Below, piece by piece: positions 1 to 6,150 of a DNA stretch of 8,505 nucleotides. Under the pieces are notes generated by a model, which was not told the origin of the DNA, made no database searches, and worked only from the letters and a program-made list of their open reading frames with translations. The stretch's first letter is position 1, and each line of letters starts with the position of its first letter. A program made the translations under genes and the position numbers. Location: contig JAGHDU010000254.1 of NCBI GenBank assembly GCA_021159785.1, positions 1 through 8,505 of the forward strand, given 5' to 3'. The stretch is from Staphylothermus sp. Its GTDB lineage: Archaea; Thermoproteota; Thermoprotei_A; Sulfolobales; Desulfurococcaceae.

Positions 1-666
1 CGTTCAAAGTATAAGTTAAAAGAACTTAGCGAAAGATTAAATATTGACATACCAACACTAAGTAAGTTTTCAACGGGACAACTATTTCCAAGTATTAAGA
101 GAATAAACAAATTAAAACGAATACTTCTTGAACTTGTAAACCCGTTAGAGGAGTTAAGGCTAACTCTAACATCTGGGTCCTTCAGTTATCCGGAATTAAA
201 TAATATATTAAATACAAAACCTTATCTTCTGACATGGGCATCAATACAAACTGCTAAGTCTTTAAAGAATATTAAGTTTGATATAATTTTTTCAATAGAA
301 GGAGGTGGACTTGCATATTCATCGCTTGTTTCCTTACTAACTGGAAAACCTATTGTATATGCTATAAGAGGAGTACATATTGAAGGAGGAGTAATTGAAC
401 CTTTCCGTATGCTAGGATCAGGCGATTTGTCGCCAAGATTTAAGACCTATTTGACGGTTCCGAAAAAGGGAATTTATAAAGGCAATAGAGTAGTAATCAT
501 GGATGATATAAGTTGGACGGGTAACACTATATATACATTATATAATATAGCGATCAAATATGGGGCAAGTGTTAATGGAATATATTTATTGGTTACTACT
601 AATGATGTGTACCAAAAACTCGTTAAAACATTAAAAACAGATGTTAAAGTTCTACTAATTATATAA
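1..666 (+). CDS. HTH-phosphoribosyltransferase regulator, PyrE-like/GfcR type (5' truncated)
   Basis: The frame is open from the first base to the TAA at 664-666, giving 221 residues with the N-terminus outside the window. The first ATG inside the frame (409) is not the start, because clear domain sequence lies upstream of it. Residues about 4-40 look like a Cro/XRE-type helix-turn-helix (KELSERLNI, then IPTLSKFSTG, then a PSIKRI turn). Residues about 60-221 form a type I phosphoribosyltransferase fold, with EGGGLAYSSL near 100-109 and the PRPP-binding loop VVIMDDISWTGNT at 164-176, including the acidic pair D168/D169. Archaeal proteins with this architecture (GfcR and orotate phosphoribosyltransferase-like proteins) are DNA-binding regulators that may sense PRPP or a related metabolite. 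The target genes here are unknown. Catalytic activity cannot be judged from sequence. The downstream gene has its own promoter-like box, so the two are probably not one operon. Confidence 0.8.
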   Translation, partial: RSKYKLKELSERLNIDIPTLSKFSTGQLFPSIKRINKLKRILLELVNPLEELRLTLTSGSFSYPELNNILNTKPYLLTWASIQTAKSLKNIKFDIIFSIEGGGLAYSSLVSLLTGKPIVYAIRGVHIEGGVIEPFRMLGSGDLSPRFKTYLTVPKKGIYKGNRVVIMDDISWTGNTIYTLYNIAIKYGASVNGIYLLVTTNDVYQKLVKTLKTDVKVLLII

Positions 667-672
667 TTTCAT

Positions 673-776
673 ATTCATAATGAATTATTTATCATAAAAT
701 GATGCGTGTTAAATTATACAATTTAATCATAGTTCACTGTTCCAGTGTAGTATGGAGTTATCTTCGCTATAGATAA
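673..776. repeat. Run of five short perfect inverted repeats in the intergenic spacer
   Basis: Between the regulator gene and the nitroreductase there are five non-overlapping perfect inverted repeats: 673-685 (ATTCAT/ATGAAT, 1-nt centre), 691-703 (ATCAT/ATGAT, 3-nt loop), 709-726 (TTAAATT/AATTTAA, 4-nt loop), 735-747 (CACTG/CAGTG, 3-nt loop) and 758-776 (TTATCT/AGATAA, 7-nt loop). They do not share one sequence. They could be regulator-binding sites, transcript 3'-end structures, or chance in A+T-rich DNA. The rest of the 667-884 spacer holds only the promoter and ribosome site listed separately; I see no tRNA or small ORF in it. Confidence 0.45.
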
Positions 777-837
777 ATATGAATATGTAATAATTCAGTA
801 TAGGTAAAAGTGATATAATCAAAAATAGCAATATTAC

Positions 838-848
838 TATTATAAAAT
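838..848 (+). promoter_or_regulatory. Candidate TATA box for the nitroreductase gene
   Basis: TATTATAAAAT lies about 40 nt before the chosen ATG at 885. Archaeal transcription usually begins about 25 nt after the TATA box, which would put the start near 868-872 and give a short leader that just contains the ribosome site at 875-880. No clear purine-rich BRE precedes it. The region is very A+T-rich, so other boxes are possible. Confidence 0.45.
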
Positions 849-874
849 AACTATTTAGTCAGTAAGTATAATTT

Positions 875-880
875 GGTGGT
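875..880 (+). promoter_or_regulatory. Ribosome binding site that favours ATG 885
   Basis: GGTGGT lies 4 nt before ATG 885 and resembles the archaeal GGTGATC-type Shine-Dalgarno sequence. The alternative in-frame starts TTG 873 and GTG 876 sit beside or inside this motif and would have no ribosome site of their own, so ATG 885 is preferred. Confidence 0.5.
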
Positions 881-884
881 TGTT

Positions 885-1403
885 ATGCCGTGTGAACCAG
901 ATGAGTTATTAGATTTTTTGAAAAGCCGGAGGAGTATTAGAAAGTTCAAGCCTGACCCAGTACCTCGGGAAGTTATTGAAAAAATACTAGATACAGCTCG
1001 CTTTGCACCTAGTGCTCGTAACAGTCAGCCGTGGAGATTTATCGTAGTAGATGATCCAAGTATAAAGGAACAATTCGCAAATATTCATCCATGGGCTCAA
1101 CCCTTGAAAAACGCTCCCTTGGGAATAGTTGTTGTAGCTGACAAGAACACATCTCCTACATCATACCTTGTTGACGGGGCTAATGCAACCATATACATAC
1201 AATTAGCAGCACACGCACTTGGACTAGGAACCGTCTGGCTTCAAACTCTGAGGAATATTGAGGACATACAGAGAATCCTTAATCTACCAGAGAACTTGGT
1301 GCCAGTAGCAATGCTTGCAGTTGGTTATCCTGATGAACAACCTAAACCCAAGGATAGACTGCCTCTAGAGAAACTCATGTACTATAACAAATACACCCCG
1401 TAA
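885..1403 (+). CDS. Nitroreductase-family FMN oxidoreductase
   Basis: This is a 172-residue cytoplasmic flavoprotein of the nitroreductase fold. Members bind FMN at a dimer interface and transfer electrons from NAD(P)H to varied acceptors; the natural substrate cannot be told from sequence. Family motifs are all present: the N-terminal phosphate-binding RRSIRKF at 15-21, APSARNSQPWRF at 41-52 (FMN and substrate pocket), the helix GANATIYIQLAAHALGLGTVW at 98-118, and AVGYP at 145-149, usual near the C-terminus. The length is typical of the short single-domain members. No signal peptide or membrane segment is seen. I chose ATG 885 over TTG 873 because of the GGTGGT motif just before it; the longer form would add only MVVV. 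The gene seems to be a single transcription unit, with its own TATA-like box before it and a T-rich tract after it. A link to the downstream repair operon is not evident. Confidence 0.88.
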   Translation: MPCEPDELLDFLKSRRSIRKFKPDPVPREVIEKILDTARFAPSARNSQPWRFIVVDDPSIKEQFANIHPWAQPLKNAPLGIVVVADKNTSPTSYLVDGANATIYIQLAAHALGLGTVWLQTLRNIEDIQRILNLPENLVPVAMLAVGYPDEQPKPKDRLPLEKLMYYNKYTP

Positions 1404-1446
1404 TAACAATGCTTCTAAGTAATGTATAAGGTCAAGATCATGTTCG

Positions 1447-1460
1447 TTTTTTATATCTTT
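1447..1460 (+). terminator. T-rich probable terminator after the nitroreductase
   Basis: TTTTTTATATCTTT begins 43 nt after the nitroreductase stop. Archaeal RNA polymerase terminates at T-rich stretches in the non-template strand without needing a hairpin. The tract also precedes the candidate promoter of the next operon, which fits a boundary between two transcription units. Confidence 0.4.
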
Positions 1461-1475
1461 AATAATATATCTTGG

Positions 1476-1486
1476 TTTAAGTATAT
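1476..1486 (+). promoter_or_regulatory. Candidate TATA box for the mre11-nurA-herA-rad50 operon
   Basis: TTTAAGTATAT lies about 50 nt upstream of the mre11 start. Initiation about 25 nt downstream would fall near 1503-1508, leaving a leader of roughly 25-30 nt that carries the purine-rich ribosome site. Other A+T-rich stretches in 1460-1475 could serve instead. No other promoter-like gap exists within the operon, so this would drive all four genes. Confidence 0.4.
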
Positions 1487-1510
1487 CTTGTACTAATACA
1501 TGTTTAGTGT

Positions 1511-1523
1511 AGGAGTGGGAGGG
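1511..1523 (+). promoter_or_regulatory. Ribosome binding site of mre11
   Basis: The purine-rich AGGAGTGGGAGGG ends 9 nt before TTG 1533. An in-frame TGA at 1530-1532 directly precedes that TTG, so no longer start is possible and TTG is the first usable codon of the frame. Confidence 0.6.
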
Positions 1524-1532
1524 TCTGTTTGA

Positions 1533-2813
1533 TTGCTAATTGTACATACAGCTGATACTCATATAGGTGCTTTCACTAATAGACCTCTTCGTTTTGCTAA
1601 CGTTGATGCTTTTGGGGAAATAGCTGATTTCGTAGTAGAGAATGATATCAAGTACTTTATTGTTGCTGGAGATTTCTTTGAAAGACCACGTATTGATAAT
1701 TATGAATTGCTTCGTAGGGTCTATCGTATACTACGTGTTTTAAGGGATAATGGTGTATTCACCATAACTGTTCCGGGTAGTCACGATGCTAGTGTGAGGA
1801 GAGCAGACATACTGACTCTTCTTGGAGAAGCCGGGCTGGTCCATATACCACATTACGAAGAAGCAAGTAGTAGGCTTGTTCTTCATCCATTAAGGCTTGG
1901 TGATTTAGTATTTTATGGATTACCTGGTTTGAAGAATAATTTGGAGATTGATTATCTTCGTGGACATAGAGTAGTATTCAAGAACATTGAGGAATATCGT
2001 GATAAAAAGATAGTTCTTGTGGCACATACTAGTGTTAAGTTTGCAGGATATGATCCAAGTGTTTACAGCTATAGATATGGCAAGGGCGTAATAGCTGATG
2101 AGGAAATCCTACAAGCTATTCCGAGTAAAATAAACTATGTTGCACTTGGACATATACACTTCCCAACACCGCTCTTCGATGAAGCAGAACTAAACATTGC
2201 CTATCCTGGATCACCTATAGGTCGTGATGCTAGTGACTTATATGAAACACATCTACTTAGAAAAGAGCACGGAAAAGATCGTAGGTTCCTAGTACTCGAT
2301 TTGAGTGGAGATAAACCAGTGGCTAGGAGTATATGGAGAAACTTCAATGTAATAGTGGAATACTATAAGGATTACTACAAAGGCTATGATACACTGGTAA
2401 GCGAGGTAAGAAGAATCGTTAGAGACATGGGAGAAGGATATAGAGTACTAATACTTGAAATTGAGGGATTGAAACCAGAGGATAAAAACAAAATACTACA
2501 AACTCTCCGTGAATACGAGGTAAACTATAAGACACTAATACACCTAAGAACTAGTTCCAGAACCTCCGTTAGTGAAGCACTCAGCATAGACCTTAGCGAT
2601 GTAACGGATATAGAGGAACTTGAGAAGACAGCAATAGCAGAAGCCATTAAGAAACTAGGACTAAAAATAGATCCCGAGAAAATACAAGAGCTAATAAGTA
2701 TTCTCGGTGAACGAAAACCAGAAGAGGCTCGTAAGGATGATTTCTACGAAGCCCTATTTATAAGAATAAAACCATTACTGGAGGAGATTCTCGGTGTCTT
2801 TGAGCAGAGATGA
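1533..2813 (+). CDS. mre11: DNA double-strand break repair nuclease Mre11
   Basis: This 426-residue protein is the nuclease subunit of the Mre11-Rad50 complex, which binds and processes DNA double-strand breaks with two metal ions (Mn in characterised family members). Calcineurin-like phosphoesterase motifs are in order: ADTHIG at 7-12 (D8, H10), GDFF at 46-49 (D47), GSHD at 82-85 (H84), AHTS at 164-167 (H165) and GHIH at 206-209 (H207, H209), followed by YPGSP at 224-228. The usual metal-binding Asn of motif III (GNHD) is Ser83 here. Residues about 265-345 fit the capping domain that contacts DNA. The charged helical tail, about 358-426, fits the Rad50-binding region. The start is TTG 1533, fixed by a stop codon directly upstream. 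Its last 20 nt overlap nurA, and herA and rad50 follow, supporting the repair role. The bacterial homologue is SbcD. Family assignment is firm; full nuclease activity is inferred. Confidence 0.92.
   Translation: MLIVHTADTHIGAFTNRPLRFANVDAFGEIADFVVENDIKYFIVAGDFFERPRIDNYELLRRVYRILRVLRDNGVFTITVPGSHDASVRRADILTLLGEAGLVHIPHYEEASSRLVLHPLRLGDLVFYGLPGLKNNLEIDYLRGHRVVFKNIEEYRDKKIVLVAHTSVKFAGYDPSVYSYRYGKGVIADEEILQAIPSKINYVALGHIHFPTPLFDEAELNIAYPGSPIGRDASDLYETHLLRKEHGKDRRFLVLDLSGDKPVARSIWRNFNVIVEYYKDYYKGYDTLVSEVRRIVRDMGEGYRVLILEIEGLKPEDKNKILQTLREYEVNYKTLIHLRTSSRTSVSEALSIDLSDVTDIEELEKTAIAEAIKKLGLKIDPEKIQELISILGERKPEEARKDDFYEALFIRIKPLLEEILGVFEQR
2780..2786 (+). promoter_or_regulatory. Ribosome binding site of nurA inside mre11
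   Basis: GGAGGAG lies 7 nt before GTG 2794, within the last codons of mre11. This supports the GTG start and the 20-nt overlap over the alternative TTG at 2800, and suggests translation coupled to mre11. Confidence 0.6.
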
Positions 2814-4137
2814 CATTATCAAAGTACTCGACACACTAGTAGAGGATCTTAGAAGCGACTTCATAGAGACCCAGAAAGACGAATACATTATGCTTAGAAG
2901 AGAAATATATAACAACTACTATAATGTATCTCCCTTTGCAACAAATACTGGTTCACAAACAATAGCCTTTGTTGATGGAGGATTCAAGCCCTACCAATTA
3001 GATGTCTCCATTATTATCCCTCTACAAATAGGTGCTTATATTAGAGTAAACGATGATCGGAAACTCAAAACGGTCAAGGAAGTACTAAACATCCCTGTCA
3101 CTGATAACCTACTCCTATATTCTAGTAGAAGACGTCGAGGCAACAAATACGTATTCAAGATAAGGATCAAGAGCTTTCAGAAAACAAGCCTTCTCTTCGA
3201 TAAAGATAATCCAGACGATGAAGTATCGAAGAAGATCAACTTACTCTTATCTGAATTCAGTGGGTTAAACGAAAGTAAGTCCCCTAGATTCTTCGTTAAA
3301 TTGACAAAGTATATTGAGGGACTCCTAGAACTAGCATATACTATTAAGCTCTTGATGAAAACCGAAGAGGAAGGTCTACTTGATCAACCAATAACATATG
3401 CCGTGCTTGATGGAACTCTTATTAAATGGTTTAGTGTAAAGACTCAGAAAAAGTTGAAGGGCATAGATGGATTAGATATTCTCGCTGCAATACTAAATGT
3501 AGAACCGGATAAGATCAAGAAATACTTGTTTAGAGTTATTGGTTTAGCTAAAACCACAAAGTTCACTAATATTATCAGGAGTCAAATGCTTTTCCTCTCT
3601 AAAACAGATCCTCGTAAAAACGGACATGGAGCATATACTCTTGTAAATTCTGAAGCATTAAACGCTATACGTGACAAGCTAAACAATTTCCTAAATAAGT
3701 ATGCTGCAAAAGACTTCGTACTTGAGACTCTCAATTTGTTCAACCGCATAGTTTATAACCTGCACAATATATATGTGGCTAGATTCCCTGTAACGACTGA
3801 TTATAATAATGTATTTATGATAGATATTCATTTAGACAAACCAATCATATGGATGAATGAAAGGAACAGAGTAGAAGTAAATATAGAGCAAGCAAGAAAC
3901 GTTAACCCATACTTATCATATATTGTCAACACGCTATACTATCATAGAACACCAGTCCCCGGCGAACCACCATATGGATACATGGAAGTAGACGGTCTCG
4001 TAAGACTAACCGAGAGCATAAGATCACTTTTTGAAAACGCACTTATAAGTGTACTACGTAGATATGATGATCTCACATCCCGTATACTCGAACAAGTATT
4101 TTCCCCAACTACACGTATGCGTTATGGTTATAGGTGA
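2794..4137 (+). CDS. nurA: NurA 5'-3' nuclease
   Basis: The 447-residue product matches NurA, a dimeric Mn-dependent 5'-3' nuclease with an RNase H/Argonaute PIWI-like core. It forms a complex with the HerA ring and resects DNA ends to make 3' single strands for RadA. Visible motifs are FVDGGF at 59-64, with the catalytic D61; an acidic helix YIEGLLELAY at 173-182, a likely source of the second acid; YAVLDGTLIKW at 202-212, with D206; GLAKTTKF at 250-257, with the conserved Lys; and VARFPVTTDYNNVFMIDIH at 328-346. A C-terminal segment, YHRTPVPGEPPYGYMEVDG at 383-401, resembles the Gly/Pro-rich region before the last conserved helix. The length is near what I recall for Pyrococcus NurA and clearly above Sulfolobus NurA. 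The basic patch RRRRGNK at 112-118 may touch DNA. It overlaps mre11 by 20 nt and precedes herA by 6 nt. The assignment rests on these motifs plus the HerA neighbour. Confidence 0.87.
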   Translation: MSLSRDDIIKVLDTLVEDLRSDFIETQKDEYIMLRREIYNNYYNVSPFATNTGSQTIAFVDGGFKPYQLDVSIIIPLQIGAYIRVNDDRKLKTVKEVLNIPVTDNLLLYSSRRRRGNKYVFKIRIKSFQKTSLLFDKDNPDDEVSKKINLLLSEFSGLNESKSPRFFVKLTKYIEGLLELAYTIKLLMKTEEEGLLDQPITYAVLDGTLIKWFSVKTQKKLKGIDGLDILAAILNVEPDKIKKYLFRVIGLAKTTKFTNIIRSQMLFLSKTDPRKNGHGAYTLVNSEALNAIRDKLNNFLNKYAAKDFVLETLNLFNRIVYNLHNIYVARFPVTTDYNNVFMIDIHLDKPIIWMNERNRVEVNIEQARNVNPYLSYIVNTLYYHRTPVPGEPPYGYMEVDGLVRLTESIRSLFENALISVLRRYDDLTSRILEQVFSPTTRMRYGYR

Positions 4138-4138
4138 T
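4133..4138 (+). promoter_or_regulatory. Ribosome binding site of herA overlapping the nurA stop
   Basis: GGTGAT includes the TGA stop of nurA (4135-4137) and sits 5 nt before GTG 4144. An in-frame TAA at 4138-4140 rules out any earlier start for herA. A ribosome ending nurA would stand on the herA initiation site. Confidence 0.65.
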
Positions 4139-4143
4139 AAACC

Positions 4144-6150
4144 GTGCCACGGGAAATAGGAGTTGTCTATTCATGGAAGGACAAGTATATCGACATAGCC
4201 ATTACTAATGATGAATACCAACCAGGTATTGGAGACATATACTATGTAAAACTACCAAATCGCTACGTTTTGCTCCAAGTAGTTGGTTTCGAAGGAGAAA
4301 TACCGGTTAGTACAGCTTCCATAATCAGGGGGCCGGGACAGACACCACCACTCTACAGTATACAGAAAACCATGATTGCTAGAGCAGAATTGTTCTTCGA
4401 GATAAGGAATCCTCATAGCAAACCCCTAGTTATTAAACCCAATCAACCACCACCACTTGAACAACCAGTCTATGTATTATCTCCGGAAGATGATGAAGCG
4501 CGTAAAATAATGGAGATCCTCAGCAAGGGTATAAGATCGGGTGGAAAAACAATACCTATCGCGTGGCTTAGAAGCGGTATAGCTCCCGCAGAAGAGCTCA
4601 GGAAAGAAAAATATTTCACAACATCAACTCTTGACTTAGATTTATCGAGTGCTGTCCCCAAACATTTCCTCGTAGCAGGTCAGACTGGTGCAGGTAAAAC
4701 AACTTGTGTCATGGGATTAATAATACAATGGGCGCGTCACTCACCAGATAAGATCGGCTGGCTCATAATAGATAGACACGGAGAATACGGTGTGACAGTG
4801 CTCAATGGATTCATAGATATTCTAAGTAAGGCATTAAAGCTAAACAAAAAGCTTGATACATTAGTAAGAGTATATACGTTCACGACAAAAACAGATGATC
4901 TAAGTACCAATAACTTATCTGATAACACGGTCGTAGTCAGGGGGAATATTGATTTATCAAGCATAAGCCTATACGATGTAGGTAATGCATTAGACTTATC
5001 ACCAGATAAAATAAGTGACCTCGAAGAAGCAATAGAGATACTAGCGAGCATAATCAAAACAATAGATGAAAACAAACTCCCAGAAGAGTGGAAAAACGTA
5101 TTCATAGATAAAGAATCAGACCAACCGACTGGACAGCTTCTTGCACTACTCCCATTACTAGTAGATAATATGTTTAGATACGATGGTATTGGCGAGAGGG
5201 AAAAGAAAGGAATATACAAGATTATGCTGAACGCAGGTCTCGATATAAGGAAGCTGAGAACTTATAGGAGACTAATACTGAGTATTCTAGGGCTATCAAA
5301 GAAAAATGTAGCAGTTAAAACCAATTTGGGAGAAAGAGTCGTAACAGTACTTGACGATTCTAAATCAGTATTCAAAATCTCACCAATACTCAAAGATCCA
5401 CTTGCATTAGTTAAGCTCATGAAGGAAATGATAAGCGCTGCACAAACACAATACAACGTTGATAGAATCGGGAACTATCCATGGAGAACAATAGTTACAG
5501 AACCAAGTATTGAGAGACTACTTGAAGGAAACATAACAATTGATAAAATCGCTGAAAAAGTCAACAATGGTGAAGTAGTTGTACTAGATGTCTCCAAGAT
5601 CCCTATCGGGCAAGGAGACGTTGTTGTTATGAGCATTGTTAGGAGACTGTTCGAGTCACGAATGGGTCTCGGAGTCGATATGATCAAACAACTACCACCA
5701 ATAGCAATAGTCTCAGAAGAAGCTCCACTCTATTTGAGCCCTGATAAGGTTAGAAGCCCCTACAATGTATTCGCAAGAATAGCCAGAGAAGGTAGAAAAT
5801 TCGGATTAGGACTTGTAGCAATAACACAGCTAGCGACACAGATCGAGAGACAAATCCTAGCTAACTTCAACACAATAATATCACTTAGAACAAAATATGT
5901 ATCAGACATAAACTATTTCTCAAACATAGGCGTTCCAGGAGAAGCTCTCACCGGACTTGGTGATCGTGAAGGCTACCTCTACACACCAGACCTAAGAGTA
6001 AAGGAACCTATACCAGTATATTTCCCGGGATACTTTGAATACGCTGAGATAATAAATAATCAATTGAAAAACATGGAGAAAAAAGTAGAGGAATCTCAAA
6101 AGAAAGCCGTAGCCGAGATATTCGATGACGAAGGTGACGATGAGATTTGA
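4144..6150 (+). CDS. herA: HerA hexameric DNA translocase/helicase ATPase
   Basis: This 668-residue protein is a HerA-FtsK type ATPase that forms a hexameric ring and pumps DNA into the NurA dimer during end resection. Residues about 1-100 fit the N-terminal HAS barrel. The RecA-like core shows Walker A GQTGAGKTT at 179-187 (K185), the family motif IIDRHGEYG at 208-216 (D210), a Walker B strand ending SEEAP at 524-528 (likely catalytic E526), the probable arginine finger R551 in AREGRKFG, and a sensor-like ITQ at 560-562. EEAP replaces the common EEAH. Sulfolobus HerA is, from memory, about 500 residues; the surplus here lies mostly between 217 and 517, a helical, charged stretch. The C-terminus ends in a coiled helix and an acidic tail (EIFDDEGDDEI, 658-668). 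The start GTG 4144 follows an in-frame stop. It lies 6 nt after nurA and overlaps rad50 by 4 nt. Confidence 0.9.
   Translation: MPREIGVVYSWKDKYIDIAITNDEYQPGIGDIYYVKLPNRYVLLQVVGFEGEIPVSTASIIRGPGQTPPLYSIQKTMIARAELFFEIRNPHSKPLVIKPNQPPPLEQPVYVLSPEDDEARKIMEILSKGIRSGGKTIPIAWLRSGIAPAEELRKEKYFTTSTLDLDLSSAVPKHFLVAGQTGAGKTTCVMGLIIQWARHSPDKIGWLIIDRHGEYGVTVLNGFIDILSKALKLNKKLDTLVRVYTFTTKTDDLSTNNLSDNTVVVRGNIDLSSISLYDVGNALDLSPDKISDLEEAIEILASIIKTIDENKLPEEWKNVFIDKESDQPTGQLLALLPLLVDNMFRYDGIGEREKKGIYKIMLNAGLDIRKLRTYRRLILSILGLSKKNVAVKTNLGERVVTVLDDSKSVFKISPILKDPLALVKLMKEMISAAQTQYNVDRIGNYPWRTIVTEPSIERLLEGNITIDKIAEKVNNGEVVVLDVSKIPIGQGDVVVMSIVRRLFESRMGLGVDMIKQLPPIAIVSEEAPLYLSPDKVRSPYNVFARIAREGRKFGLGLVAITQLATQIERQILANFNTIISLRTKYVSDINYFSNIGVPGEALTGLGDREGYLYTPDLRVKEPIPVYFPGYFEYAEIINNQLKNMEKKVEESQKKAVAEIFDDEGDDEI
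6133..6137 (+). promoter_or_regulatory. Ribosome binding site of rad50 inside herA
   Basis: GGTGA lies 9 nt before TTG 6147, inside the last codons of herA. The ATG at 6140 that is closer to this motif is in another frame, so TTG 6147, which overlaps the herA TGA as TTGA, is the only sensible start. Confidence 0.5.

Noticed and set aside
409..666. A separate 85-codon gene starting at ATG 409
   Set aside because: The same frame is open to base 1 and encodes the rest of the phosphoribosyltransferase fold and a helix-turn-helix, so this is only the 3' part of one truncated gene.
699..705. ATGATGC as a box C of a C/D guide RNA
   Set aside because: It differs from RTGATGA at the last base and no box D (CTGA) follows at a suitable distance.
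1533..2300. Richer use of CGT for Arg early in mre11 as a sign of transfer or gene fusion
   Set aside because: AGA/AGG codons occur throughout the same region and the domain order is continuous, so the shift is too weak to mean anything.
4470..5687. Several open frames on the minus strand within herA (up to 160 codons)
   Set aside because: They are rich in Ser, Leu and Ile, show no domain or ribosome site, and lie opposite a well-supported HerA gene; they are mirror frames of its codon use.
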